Shown piece after piece: positions 49,393-58,090 of a DNA stretch of 64,000 bases. Both the position numbers and the translations under genes were made by a program. Location: the NCBI GenBank assembly GCA_021769555.1, contig JAETSR010000009.1:1-64000 (forward strand), given 5' to 3'. The notes under the pieces are model-generated. The model was not told the origin of the DNA. It searched no databases and was given only the letters and a program-made list of their open reading frames with translations. Numbering within the stretch: position 1 is the first letter of the stretch; every line of letters begins with the position of its first letter. The DNA comes from Clostridiaceae bacterium. GTDB taxonomy: Bacteria; Bacillota; Clostridia; Oscillospirales; Acutalibacteraceae.

Positions 49393-50136
49393 ATGAACCA
49401 GTCATTCTATACAGCGGCAGTCGGCGCATGGCAGCAGCAGGAGCGCCTCAACGTCCACGGCAACAATATCGCCAACGTGAACAACTACGGCTTCAAGGCC
49501 AAGCGCCCGGTCTTCTCAGACCTGATGTACGCCTATATCGAGGGCGCCCAGCAGGACGAGATGGCCCGGGGCACAGGCGCCTATATGGTGGGCGCCGACA
49601 CGGACTTCCACCAGAGCGGCTTTGCAGACACCGGCAGGCCCCTGGACTACGCCATAAACGGCGACGGCTTCTTCGCCGTCTGGGAGCCCTCCACGGGGGA
49701 CTATATCTATACCCGCGACGGCTCCTTCACCATGAGCCAGTACATGCTTGAGAACGACCAGGGGGAGATGGAGACCCGCTGGTACCTCTCCGACGGCCAG
49801 GGCCGCTTCGTTATGGGCCGCGACGGCAGGCTCGTTGAGGTGGACACGGACAACGCCGGCAGCATGGCCGAAATGCTCCCCATAGGCATATTCGACTTTG
49901 TGAACACCAACGGAATGCTGAGCAACAGCGAGAACCGCTTTACCCCCATAGATAAGAACGGCGCCCTGAGAGTGGGCAGCGGCAAGCTGGTCCAGGGAAA
50001 GCTGGAGCAGTCCAACGTGGACCTTGCCAACGAGATAGCAAAGGTGATAGAGTCCCAGCGGTCATTCACCTACGCCTTAAAGATGATACAGACCTCTGAC
50101 GAGATAGAGACCACGGTGAACGATTTGCGCAGATAA
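49393..50136 (+). CDS. flgG: Distal rod protein FlgG (FlhP type)
   Basis: A 247-aa distal rod subunit. The N-terminus SFYTAAVGAWQQQERLNVHG with NNIANVNNYGFKAKR, the centre DYAINGDGFFAVWEP, and the C-terminal QSNVDLANEIAKVIESQRSF are typical. It shares domain order with the preceding flgF, from an old duplication. AAGGAGG lies upstream of the ATG. Followed by cheC after 22 nt. Confidence 0.9.
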   Translation: MNQSFYTAAVGAWQQQERLNVHGNNIANVNNYGFKAKRPVFSDLMYAYIEGAQQDEMARGTGAYMVGADTDFHQSGFADTGRPLDYAINGDGFFAVWEPSTGDYIYTRDGSFTMSQYMLENDQGEMETRWYLSDGQGRFVMGRDGRLVEVDTDNAGSMAEMLPIGIFDFVNTNGMLSNSENRFTPIDKNGALRVGSGKLVQGKLEQSNVDLANEIAKVIESQRSFTYALKMIQTSDEIETTVNDLRR

Positions 50137-50158
50137 AAAATAGGCTGGAGGTAATCGG

Positions 50159-50785
50159 ATGACAATAAAAAACTACCAGGAGCTTAACAGCCTGGAGATG
50201 GACACTTTAAGGGAGATTGGCAGCATTGGCACAGGCAACGCGGCCACGGCCCTGTCCGGAATGCTGGGGTGCCCTGTGCATATCACCATGCCCGAGGTGC
50301 GCATTATGGAGTTCAACGAGGCCATCGAGTGGATAGGCGGCCCGGAGCCCGTCACGGCCGGGGTGCTTGTGCATATCGGCGGCCAGATGAACGGCATAAT
50401 GCTCTCGGTGCAGCCCCTTGAGTTCATAAACATTATTCTCGAGCGTATGCTTTCCGTCTCCATCAAGGACTACAGCCAGCTGGCTGAGCTTGAGCGCTCG
50501 GCCCTGGTGGAGGTGGGGAACATCATGATATCCACCTTCATAAACGCCATGTCCAATCTTGCGGACATGAAGGTGGAGCTCACGGTGCCCTGCCTGACGG
50601 TGGATATGCAGGGCGCGATACTGACGGTACCCATGGCCGAGTACGGAGGGCAGTCTGATTATCTTATGACCATCGGGGGTAATTTCTCCTGCGACGGACA
50701 CGAGCTGCCCTGCCGCCTGATACTGTCCCCTGATATCAGGTCACTCAATTTCCTTTTGAGAAAGCTGGGCGTGGAAGATGGCTAA
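50159..50785 (+). CDS. cheC: CheY-P phosphatase CheC
   Basis: A 208-aa phosphatase that dephosphorylates CheY-P and works with CheD. Both active-site helices are intact: LREIGSIGTGNAATALSGML and VEVGNIMISTFINAMSNLAD, each with the ExxN pattern. CTGGAGGTAATC precedes the ATG. It overlaps cheD by 8 nt, which fits their physical complex. Confidence 0.95.
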   Translation: MTIKNYQELNSLEMDTLREIGSIGTGNAATALSGMLGCPVHITMPEVRIMEFNEAIEWIGGPEPVTAGVLVHIGGQMNGIMLSVQPLEFINIILERMLSVSIKDYSQLAELERSALVEVGNIMISTFINAMSNLADMKVELTVPCLTVDMQGAILTVPMAEYGGQSDYLMTIGGNFSCDGHELPCRLILSPDIRSLNFLLRKLGVEDG

Positions 50786-51266
50786 CGGTTCTAAAATAGT
50801 TATTGGCATTGCAGACATGAAGATGACAAACCAGGGCAGCGAGCTCATTACATACGCGCTGGGCTCCTGCTGCGGGATATGTCTTCTGGACCCGAATGTG
50901 AGGCTGGCGGCCATGATACATATAATGCTGCCCCTGAACATGGAGGCGGGCCGCACAAACACAATGAAGTACGCTGATACCGGCATACGAGAGACCCTCA
51001 AGCAGATGGAGGCAAGAGGGGCCCGGAAGGCGAGGATAACGGCGAAGGTGGCCGGAGGGGCCAAGATGTTCGCGGTGTCCGGGTCCGGGGCCCTTGGAAA
51101 CATCGGGCAGAGGAATATCGAGAGCGTACATAAAGTGCTCAAGGCCGAGGGTATCCGGCTGATAGCTGAGGACGTAGGGGGCTCGGTGGCGCGCACGCTG
51201 TCCTTCGACCCCGCAACAGGCAAGGCCACCATAAAGAGCTACGGCAAGCAGGATATCATACTGTAA
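50778..51266 (+). CDS. cheD: Receptor glutamine deamidase CheD
   Basis: A 162-aa deamidase that converts receptor Gln to Glu and stimulates CheC. The catalytic set fits the known spacing: Thr25, Cys31 (ALGSCCGIC) and His48 (AAMIHIMLP), a 6 and 17 residue offset as in Thermotoga CheD. KVAGGAKMFAVSGSGALGNI is the family core. Coupled to cheC by overlap. Confidence 0.95.
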   Translation: MANGSKIVIGIADMKMTNQGSELITYALGSCCGICLLDPNVRLAAMIHIMLPLNMEAGRTNTMKYADTGIRETLKQMEARGARKARITAKVAGGAKMFAVSGSGALGNIGQRNIESVHKVLKAEGIRLIAEDVGGSVARTLSFDPATGKATIKSYGKQDIIL

Positions 51267-51284
51267 CGAAGGGAGTCAAGGATT

Positions 51285-52232
51285 ATGGCCATAGTAATGA
51301 ACGACGACATACTGCTGGAGTCCGGCACAAATGAAATGCAGATAATGCAGTTCTCCATCGACGGGGTGCTATACGGCATCAACGTGGCGAAGGTGCAGCA
51401 GATAATGATTTCAGAGCCGGTAAAGTTCATGCCCCACACCCACGAGGCGGTAGAGGGCATCTTCAAGCCCAGGGAAGAGGTGATAACGGTCATAAACCTC
51501 CCCAAGTACCTGGGAGTTGACAATTATGAGCCCAAGCCCGACGACCTCTTTATCCTCACAGGCTTCAACAAGATGACCGTTGCCTTCCGCATACACACGG
51601 TGGTGGGCATAGCCACAGTCTCCTGGAGGGATATTCAGAAGCCGGACAACACCATCAGCGGCGGCAACGACGGCGTGGCCACAGGCATTGCCCAGTGCGG
51701 CAAGGACCTTGTGACCATACTGGACTTCGAGCGCATTGTGGCCGAGATTTCACCCTCCACCTCCATCAAGGTCAGCGAGATAGAGGAGATGGGCGAGCGC
51801 CAGCGCAACGACGTGCCGGTGCTGGTTGCCGAGGACTCCATACTTTTGTCCCATATGATACAGGAGTGCCTGAATAAGGCCGGCTACATAAACCTCAGGA
51901 TGTTCCCCAACGGCCACGACCTGTGGAACTTCCTCTCCCAGGCCAAGAAGGACGGGAACCTGGACGAGCAGGCGGCCCTGATAGTTACGGACATCGAGAT
52001 GCCCCAGATGGACGGCCACAGGCTCACAAAGCTTGTGAAGAGCGACCCGGAGATGAAGCATATCCCGCTTATCATATTCTCCTCTTTGATAAACGAGGAG
52101 ATGAGGATAAAGGGCAAGGAGCTGGGCGCCGACGAGCAGATGAGCAAGCCCGAGATAGGCAGGCTGGTCCATGTTATGGATGCGCTGCTTGAAAAGAAAA
52201 AGCAAGCCACGGCAGAGCGCCAGGCGGTGTAA
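51285..52232 (+). CDS. cheV: Chemotaxis coupling protein CheV
   Basis: A 315-aa fusion of an N-terminal CheW-like coupling domain (about 15-165, MQFSIDGVLYGINVAKVQQI) to a C-terminal receiver (about 180-305) with acidic VAEDS pair and phospho-acceptor in IVTDIEMPQMDGH. CheV is a phosphorylation-tunable coupler for adaptation. The receiver's Lys is in the MSKPEI segment. AGGGAGTCAAGG precedes the ATG. With the single cheW it gives the pathway two couplers. Confidence 0.94.
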   Translation: MAIVMNDDILLESGTNEMQIMQFSIDGVLYGINVAKVQQIMISEPVKFMPHTHEAVEGIFKPREEVITVINLPKYLGVDNYEPKPDDLFILTGFNKMTVAFRIHTVVGIATVSWRDIQKPDNTISGGNDGVATGIAQCGKDLVTILDFERIVAEISPSTSIKVSEIEEMGERQRNDVPVLVAEDSILLSHMIQECLNKAGYINLRMFPNGHDLWNFLSQAKKDGNLDEQAALIVTDIEMPQMDGHRLTKLVKSDPEMKHIPLIIFSSLINEEMRIKGKELGADEQMSKPEIGRLVHVMDALLEKKKQATAERQAV

Positions 52233-52247
52233 GAAAGGTCAGGAATT

Positions 52248-53513
52248 ATGAGAGAGAGATACATCGTCCGGCAGCCGATTAAGAATGACAAGAATCAGAT
52301 AGTGGCATATGAGCTGCTATACTATGGGGAAAACCAGGCCTACGGCAACAGCGACGAGAGCTCCAACGAGTTTGCCGTGGCCGATACGGTGTACAGTTTC
52401 CTTATGCAGAATGTGGAGAAGTCCCTGACAGACGCCCTGCACTTCATGACCTTCACCACCACCCTGCTGATGAAGAAGACCCCGGCCCTGTTCCCGAAGG
52501 AAAACCTGGTAATACAGATAGACGACAGCGTGGTGATACATCCCCTGGCCCTGAGGTTTGTGCAGCAGTACGCCCGGGACGGCTATAAGATAGCCGTGAA
52601 CGAGTTCCAGTTTGCGCCGAGATATCTGTCTTTGATTGACTTTATCGACTATATCAAGCTCAATGTAAAGGCGACAAACCTTATCAGCGCCAAGAATATC
52701 GTGAACCTCGCCGGCAGCATGAACAAGAAGGTCATAGCCACCAGCGTGGACAGCGAGGAGCTTTATAAAACAGCCCTGGAGCTTGGGGTGGACGCCCTTG
52801 AGGGCAGCTATGTTGCAAAGCAGCTGGCCACAAAGGCCCACTCAAGCGGCTATCTCCAGAGCAACTTCTTCCGGCTGATGGTAGCCGTTGTGAAGGAGGA
52901 GCCGGACATGGAGGAGATAGAGCAGATAATCGCCATGGACGCCACCCTCACCTACGGGCTTCTCAGGGTTGCCAACTCAGCGTACTTCACCACCAATAAG
53001 ATAACCACCATCCGCCAGGCCCTGGTGAGCCTCGGCATATCCCAGCTCAAGCAGTGGATATACCTTCTGAGCACCACCAACGCCAACGATGAGATAGACG
53101 AGGCCGCCGAGGAGTTCCTGAAGGTCTCCTTCATGCGGGCCAGCTTCTGCAGCGAGCTGATGCGCTACGCCAAGAATATGCCAATCTCCCGCTCGGACGC
53201 CTACCTTATGGGCATGTTCTCCACCCTCGAGCACCTTATCGACGCGCCCATGGAGGAGATACTCGCCACAGTGCCTCTGGCGGAGGAGATAAAGGCGGCC
53301 ATTCTGCGCCATGAGGGCCGCTGCGGAATGCTGTATGACCTGGCTCTCAGCTACGAGCAGGCGGACTGGGAGAAGATAACCGGCTACGCCGAGGAGCTGG
53401 GCATTCCCGCCCACACCCTTACGAACGTCTACTTCAACTGCACCGAGTCGGTGAACGCCACCTGGAAGCAGATGATTTCACCCCAGCAGCCGGGGGAGGC
53501 TGCCGCCGAATAA
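52248..53513 (+). CDS. EAL-HDOD protein with degenerate EAL domain
   Basis: A 421-aa cytoplasmic protein. About residues 1-195 form an EAL-like domain: it starts IVRQPIKNDKNQIVAYELLYYG, where the catalytic form reads ExLxR, so the Arg is lost, and the later metal ligands are not visible either. It is therefore unlikely to hydrolyse c-di-GMP. About 200-395 is an HDOD domain (PDMEEIEQIIAMDATLTYGL, LLRVANSAYFTTNKITTIRQ). Such proteins usually act as scaffolds or sensors in motility and biofilm control (YuxH/CdgJ class). Last gene of the operon; a terminator follows. Confidence 0.87.
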   Translation: MRERYIVRQPIKNDKNQIVAYELLYYGENQAYGNSDESSNEFAVADTVYSFLMQNVEKSLTDALHFMTFTTTLLMKKTPALFPKENLVIQIDDSVVIHPLALRFVQQYARDGYKIAVNEFQFAPRYLSLIDFIDYIKLNVKATNLISAKNIVNLAGSMNKKVIATSVDSEELYKTALELGVDALEGSYVAKQLATKAHSSGYLQSNFFRLMVAVVKEEPDMEEIEQIIAMDATLTYGLLRVANSAYFTTNKITTIRQALVSLGISQLKQWIYLLSTTNANDEIDEAAEEFLKVSFMRASFCSELMRYAKNMPISRSDAYLMGMFSTLEHLIDAPMEEILATVPLAEEIKAAILRHEGRCGMLYDLALSYEQADWEKITGYAEELGIPAHTLTNVYFNCTESVNATWKQMISPQQPGEAAAE

Positions 53514-53526
53514 TACATGAAGCTCT

Positions 53527-53551
53527 ATGCCCTCGTTCCGGGGGCATTTTT
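53527..53551 (+). terminator. Terminator of the main flagellar operon
   Basis: ATGCCCTC (53527-53534), loop GTTCC, GGGGGCAT (53540-53547, one G-U pair) and a T-run to 53551. It closes the 27-kb fla/che block. Confidence 0.8.
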
Positions 53552-53587
53552 GCTGTATATAAACTATTTTGAGAGGAAGCGAGAGAT

Positions 53588-54217
53588 ATGACCGATAGAT
53601 TCAGAGAGATAAGGGAGCGCCTTTTGGAGCTTGCAAAAACTGACACAGATATAGCTGCCATCATCGAGATAGGTTCCCAGACCCGCGCAGACCAGCCCGC
53701 CGACCAGTTCTCGGACCTGGACGTAATTCTTGCCGCCCAGGAGCCCGGCCGCTTTCTCTACACCGAGGAGCTTATCTCCCGCCTGGGGAACCCGCTCATT
53801 TCCTTCACCGAGCCCACCCTCGCCGGGGGCACAGAGCGGAGGGTGCTCTTCGAGGGCTCACTGGACGTGGACATAGTTGTCGTCACCCCCGGGCAGCTAA
53901 AGGCCGCGGCGGAGTCCGGCGAGCTCACGGGTATTTTGGCCCGGGGCAGCCGGGTGCTTTTTGACAGGATGGGCATATCAGACGTTCTTTGCACAGCACC
54001 CGGGCAGGAGCCCGGGAAATTGATGTCCCAGCAGGAGTTTATAAACACCGTGAACGACTTCTGGTTCCACACCGTCTGGGCCGCGAAAAAGCTTCGCCGC
54101 GGGGAGCTGTATGGCCGCCTCTCCCGAGCCGCTGCCGCCGCCATGGGCTATAATTACCCTGAAAAAGCCCGGGAGTCCGCCCTACAAATATTTAATAAAA
54201 TACTTGAAAAATCATAA
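53588..54217 (+). CDS. Aminoglycoside 6-adenylyltransferase-like protein, internally shortened
   Basis: A 209-aa nucleotidyltransferase. The N-terminal catalytic half is intact: IIEIGSQTRADQPADQFSDLD gives the GS...DxD motif (GSQTR, then SDLD), and LDVDIVVVT the third acid. AadE/ANT(6) proteins are about 285-300 aa. Here the sequence jumps from KKLRRGELYGR directly to a tail-like AAAMGYNYPEKARESA, so roughly 90 residues of the helical middle are missing in frame. The substrate-binding domain would be incomplete, so resistance activity is doubtful. It may have another substrate or be decaying. GAGAGGAAG precedes the ATG. Confidence 0.75.
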   Translation: MTDRFREIRERLLELAKTDTDIAAIIEIGSQTRADQPADQFSDLDVILAAQEPGRFLYTEELISRLGNPLISFTEPTLAGGTERRVLFEGSLDVDIVVVTPGQLKAAAESGELTGILARGSRVLFDRMGISDVLCTAPGQEPGKLMSQQEFINTVNDFWFHTVWAAKKLRRGELYGRLSRAAAAAMGYNYPEKARESALQIFNKILEKS

Positions 54218-54232
54218 AAAGCTTTATATAAT
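54204..54232 (+). promoter_or_regulatory. Promoter for the debranching enzyme gene
   Basis: TTGAAA (54204-54209), 17 bp, TATAAT (54227-54232). The -35 box lies inside the last codons of the nucleotidyltransferase. Confidence 0.65.
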
Positions 54233-54265
54233 ATATAGTATAACCCACTGAAAGGAGCCCGCCAC

Positions 54266-56407
54266 ATGGAACCGAACCTCCACCCCCTTGACATCCACAC
54301 CCTGAATAAATCCGACACCATTGCCGCCATGAAGCTGCCCAGCAATATCCACCTGGCCCCCCTGGACTTCATCGAGTGCAACGGCGTCACCTACTCCATC
54401 CGCCCCGGCTTCTACGAGATAAACGGTGCCACCGCCATACCCGGCGGCGTGAACTTCACCGTCCACTCCAACGGGGCCACGGCCGTATCCCTTCTCCTGT
54501 ACCATCCCGGGGAAGACCAGCCCTATGGTGAGATACCCTTCCCGGAGCCCTATAAGATAGGCAACGTGTTCTCAATGATAGTCTTCCGCCTGGACATCGC
54601 CGAGTTCGAGTACGCCTTCCGGGTGGACGGCCCCTACGACCCCAAGCGCGGCCTTATCTTCGACCGGAGCAAGCCCCTTCTCGACCCCTACGCCAAGGCT
54701 GTCACCGGCCAGAGGGAGTGGGGGGAGAACCAGCCGGGTATGCAGCAGTACAAGGCTAGGGTCGTGAAAAACGACTTCGACTGGGGCAGCTTCAAGCAGC
54801 CCATGGTGCCCAACGAGGACCTGATAATCTACGAGCTGCACGTGCGCGGCTTCACAAAGGACAGCTCCTCCGGCGTGGCAAACCCCGGCACCTTCGAGGG
54901 CCTTCGGGAGAAGATACCATACCTCAAGGAGCTGGGCGTAAACGCCGTGGAGCTCATGCCCATCTTCGAGTTCGACGAAATGCAGGACTATCGGGAGCAC
55001 GAGGGCAATAAGCTCTATAACTACTGGGGCTACAGCACCGTCAGCTTCTTCGCCCCCAACACCAGCTACACCGCCACCACCGAGCATAACCGGGAGGGCA
55101 ACGAGCTGAAGCGCCTTATCCGGGAGCTCAACGAGAATGGCATTGAGGTGTACCTTGACGTGGTTTTCAACCACACCGCCGAGGGCAACGAGCACGGCCC
55201 CTTCTTCTCCTTCAAGGGCTTTGACAACAATATCTATTACCTCTTGACCCCGGACGGCTACTATTACAATTTCAGCGGCTGCGGCAACACCCTGAACTGC
55301 AACCACCCTATAGTCCACCAGATGATACTGGACTGCCTGCGCTACTGGGTCACCACCTATAGGATAAACGGCTTCCGCTTCGACCTGGCCTCCATCCTCG
55401 GCCGCAACGAGGACGGCTCCCCGATGGATAAGCCTCCTCTCCTGCAATCCCTGGCCTTCGACCCAATTCTGGGCGGGGTAAAGCTCATAGCCGAGGCCTG
55501 GGACGCTGGCGGGCTCTACCAGGTGGGCACATTCCCCTCCTGGAACCGCTGGGCCGAGTGGAACGGCAAGTACAGGGACGATATGCGCGCCTACATCAAG
55601 GGCGACCCCGGCACAGCCAACGCCGCCGCCCAGCGCATATCCGGCTCCCGGGACATATACGAGTCCAAGGGCCGCAAGAACGCCTCTGTGAACTTCCTCA
55701 CCTGCCACGACGGCTTCACCCTCTACGACCTCTTTGCGTACAACGACAAGCATAACGACGCAAACGGCTGGAACAACACCGACGGCACCTGGAACAACTA
55801 CAGCTGGAACTGCGGCGCCGAGGGGGAGACCTCCGACCCGGGGGTGAACGAGCTGCGCCTTCGCATGATACGAAACTCCTTTGCCCTTCTCATGTGCAGC
55901 CGGGGCATACCCATGTTCCTCTCCGGGGACGAGTTCTGCAACACCCAGTTCGGCAACAATAACGCCTACTGCCAGGACAATATAACCTCCTGGCTGGACT
56001 GGCGGCGACTGGACAAATACCGGGACATGTTCGGCTTCTTCAAGTATATGATAGCCTTCAGAAAGGCCCACAGGGTCCTGCGGGCGGACCTCAGCGGCGG
56101 CGTCATGGGCTTCCCGGACGTGAGCTTCCACGGGGTGGCCCCCTGGAAGAACGACGGCTTCTCCGGCGACGAGCGCTATGTGGGCGTGATGTTCGCCGGC
56201 TACGAGCGGGACAAGGGGGCCGAGGTAGTCTACGTGGCCTCCAACGCCTACTGGGGCGAGCTGGACGTGACCCTCCCGGAGCTGCCATTGTCCATGCACT
56301 GGGAGCTGGTGTGCAGCACCTGGCAGTCCGAGCAGCACCCCCAGCGCTTTGAGAGCAGGAGCTTCCGTATCGGCCCCCGCTCCGTAATGGTCTTTTTGGG
56401 ACACTAA
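54266..56407 (+). CDS. glgX: GlgX-type glycogen debranching enzyme (GH13)
   Basis: A 713-aa alpha-1,6-glucosidase of the isoamylase/GlgX group, acting on glycogen or limit dextrins. An N-terminal CBM48-like domain (about 45-130, NGATAVSLLLYHPGEDQP) precedes the catalytic barrel. Catalytic residues: nucleophile Asp near 372 (GFRFDLASILGR), acid Glu near 409 (LIAEAWDAGG), and the transition-state His-Asp near 480 (LTCHDGFTLYDL). The GVNAVELMPIFEFDE and DVVFNHTAEGNEH regions are the first GH13 motifs. The C-terminal domain is a short beta sandwich. AAAGGAG precedes the ATG. Confidence 0.92.
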   Translation: MEPNLHPLDIHTLNKSDTIAAMKLPSNIHLAPLDFIECNGVTYSIRPGFYEINGATAIPGGVNFTVHSNGATAVSLLLYHPGEDQPYGEIPFPEPYKIGNVFSMIVFRLDIAEFEYAFRVDGPYDPKRGLIFDRSKPLLDPYAKAVTGQREWGENQPGMQQYKARVVKNDFDWGSFKQPMVPNEDLIIYELHVRGFTKDSSSGVANPGTFEGLREKIPYLKELGVNAVELMPIFEFDEMQDYREHEGNKLYNYWGYSTVSFFAPNTSYTATTEHNREGNELKRLIRELNENGIEVYLDVVFNHTAEGNEHGPFFSFKGFDNNIYYLLTPDGYYYNFSGCGNTLNCNHPIVHQMILDCLRYWVTTYRINGFRFDLASILGRNEDGSPMDKPPLLQSLAFDPILGGVKLIAEAWDAGGLYQVGTFPSWNRWAEWNGKYRDDMRAYIKGDPGTANAAAQRISGSRDIYESKGRKNASVNFLTCHDGFTLYDLFAYNDKHNDANGWNNTDGTWNNYSWNCGAEGETSDPGVNELRLRMIRNSFALLMCSRGIPMFLSGDEFCNTQFGNNNAYCQDNITSWLDWRRLDKYRDMFGFFKYMIAFRKAHRVLRADLSGGVMGFPDVSFHGVAPWKNDGFSGDERYVGVMFAGYERDKGAEVVYVASNAYWGELDVTLPELPLSMHWELVCSTWQSEQHPQRFESRSFRIGPRSVMVFLGH

Positions 56408-56413
56408 AATAAA

Positions 56414-56450
56414 AGGAAAGCCCTCCTCATGGTTTGAGGAGGGCTTTCCT
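56414..56450. terminator. Bidirectional terminator between glgX and the CmpB-like gene
   Basis: A 16-bp stem: AGGAAAGCCCTCCTCA (56414-56429) with TGAGGAGGGCTTTCCT (56435-56450), loop TGGTT. T-rich sequence follows on the minus strand (TTTTATTTTA), and a weak T-run on the plus strand. Confidence 0.85.
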
Positions 56451-56459
56451 GCTGTATGT

Positions 56460-58013
56460 TCACTCTGCAGGCTCAGGCACCGCCGGGTTATCCTTGAGCT
56501 TTTCCGCAAGCTCCGGCTTGCCCACATACTGCATATGGGGGTATATCACCTTGAGCACCTCGTCCGGGAAGGCCCTGTCGAAAAACTCCTGCACGCCGTT
56601 CGAGGCTGGCACACCGTTCACCCGCTCATTCTGCCTGTAGACAGCCCCTGCGGAGACAGCCATGTCCGCTATCATGAACACCGTGAACACTATGGTGAGG
56701 GTGCGCCCCAGCTTCTTTGGCACCTGCTCTATCTTTTTTGACACCACCGGGTACAGGTCCTTCACCCAAACCAGGCCCAGTATGCCCCAGAAGATGGAGT
56801 ACATAAGGTTTGTGCGCCCGCCCACATTAAAGGCTGAGTCGCTGTACTCCCAGGAGACCGTGCCGAAGGCCGCCTGCTGTACGAAGCTGCAAAAATACTC
56901 AAAGGCCGCGCCCACCACCATGCTCGCTATAAATATGAGCACGTCCCTCTGGTTATACATACGCCGAAGGAACAGGGTTATGGCAACAGCCCCGAAGCCG
57001 TACACCAGTATGAACGGCCCCAGCACCACGCTCACCCTCAGCTCGAACTGATGGGGCGGCAGGATAAGCGCGTACACCGTCTCCAAGAGACACCCCACCA
57101 CATTCCCCACCATGAAAATCCAGAAGAGCTTCTCATAGCATATCATATAGGCGAAGGGCTTCTCCTGACCCTCTTCAAGATGGGGCTCATAGGCCTCAAC
57201 TGCCGCCTGGTTCCTCCGCTCGATAGCGTCCCTGTACTCCCTTCCGAACACATCAAGGCTCTCCTGCAGCGCCTCAAGCTGCTCGTTGTATCTCAGGGAC
57301 TTCAGGTCCGGGAAGGCCTTCAAAAGCCTGCGGTGCAGGACATTGGAGTGCAGGCTCTTCTCATACCGCTCCCGAAGCTTCCCGGCGTCCAGCTGCAAAA
57401 GCTCAGCCATCTTCTTAGCGCTCACAGCCCTGCCAAAGAGCTCCCTGCCCAGCTTATCCGAGCCCTCGCGCATTCGCGCCGCCACAAGCTCAAGCATTTT
57501 CAGCTTGCGGTTGAGCCCGACTATAGCCACCACCGTCACCGCAAGGTCTGTAATGATAAGCCCGCCCATAACGGCCAGCAGCACCCAGCCCAGGGTCCGG
57601 GGCATAAGGTGCACCAGCCTGCTTGTGGACGGCACGATGAACCTCACCACAAAGGCCCCCGCAAAGCCCCAGACCACCGAGAACTTCAGGCAGACATAGC
57701 CGTTCATATTGTGGGGCTCGTCGGAGTAGTCCCACCACTTCTGGCGGAATATCTTCTCCAAAAGGAACCCAGCCGTCCACTCAAGGGCCGTTCCCAGTAT
57801 CATCGAGCCCAGAAACAGCATGAGAAGGTTCCCGGCGAAGGGCCCCATAAACATGGCGATAAGCGCCACGCCCACGCCGTAGATGGGGCAGACCGGGCCG
57901 TTTAGGAACCCGCGGTTCACAAAGCGCTTTTCTATGGCCGCGGCATACAGCACCTCGCCGCACCAGCCCAGAAAGGCATAGATGAAGAAGCAGTAGAGAT
58001 AGGTGTAAAGCAT
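56460..58013 (-). CDS. Tandem CmpB-type membrane protein
   Basis: A 517-aa membrane protein with about ten hydrophobic segments. The CmpB (putative ABC-transporter type IV) domain occurs twice: residues ~1-165 (WCGEVLYAAAIEKRFVNRGF, ...WWDYSDEPHNMNG) and ~295-470 (VVGCLLETVYALILPPHQFE, ...WEYSDSAFNVGGR). Both share the W(D/E)YSD...N..G box. A charged helical linker (about 170-290) joins them. The family's role is not established; no ABC partner lies nearby. The start follows GGAGG. The promoter is at 58058-58086. Confidence 0.8.
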   Translation of the reverse strand: MLYTYLYCFFIYAFLGWCGEVLYAAAIEKRFVNRGFLNGPVCPIYGVGVALIAMFMGPFAGNLLMLFLGSMILGTALEWTAGFLLEKIFRQKWWDYSDEPHNMNGYVCLKFSVVWGFAGAFVVRFIVPSTSRLVHLMPRTLGWVLLAVMGGLIITDLAVTVVAIVGLNRKLKMLELVAARMREGSDKLGRELFGRAVSAKKMAELLQLDAGKLRERYEKSLHSNVLHRRLLKAFPDLKSLRYNEQLEALQESLDVFGREYRDAIERRNQAAVEAYEPHLEEGQEKPFAYMICYEKLFWIFMVGNVVGCLLETVYALILPPHQFELRVSVVLGPFILVYGFGAVAITLFLRRMYNQRDVLIFIASMVVGAAFEYFCSFVQQAAFGTVSWEYSDSAFNVGGRTNLMYSIFWGILGLVWVKDLYPVVSKKIEQVPKKLGRTLTIVFTVFMIADMAVSAGAVYRQNERVNGVPASNGVQEFFDRAFPDEVLKVIYPHMQYVGKPELAEKLKDNPAVPEPAE

Positions 58014-58057
58014 AGAACAGTCCTCCGTATGGCGTATGCGCGCCTAAAACTCAGACT

Positions 58058-58086
58058 ATTTTACCAGAATATAAATAAATTGTAAA
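58058..58086 (-). promoter_or_regulatory. Promoter for the CmpB-like gene
   Basis: Minus strand: TTTACA (58081-58086), 17 bp, TAAAAT (58058-58063) with TGG before the -10. It lies just downstream of the nnrDE stop, so the two genes are separate units. Confidence 0.7.
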
Positions 58087-58090
58087 CCCC

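Noticed and set aside
54572-56527. Minus-strand open frame of 651 codons
   Set aside because: Antisense shadow of glgX; the plus strand has all GH13 catalytic motifs, and the minus frame is Val/Gly/His-rich with no domain.
57051-57905. Plus-strand frame of 284 codons inside the CmpB-like gene
   Set aside because: Antisense shadow; the minus strand codes for a clear membrane protein with its own promoter and ribosome site.
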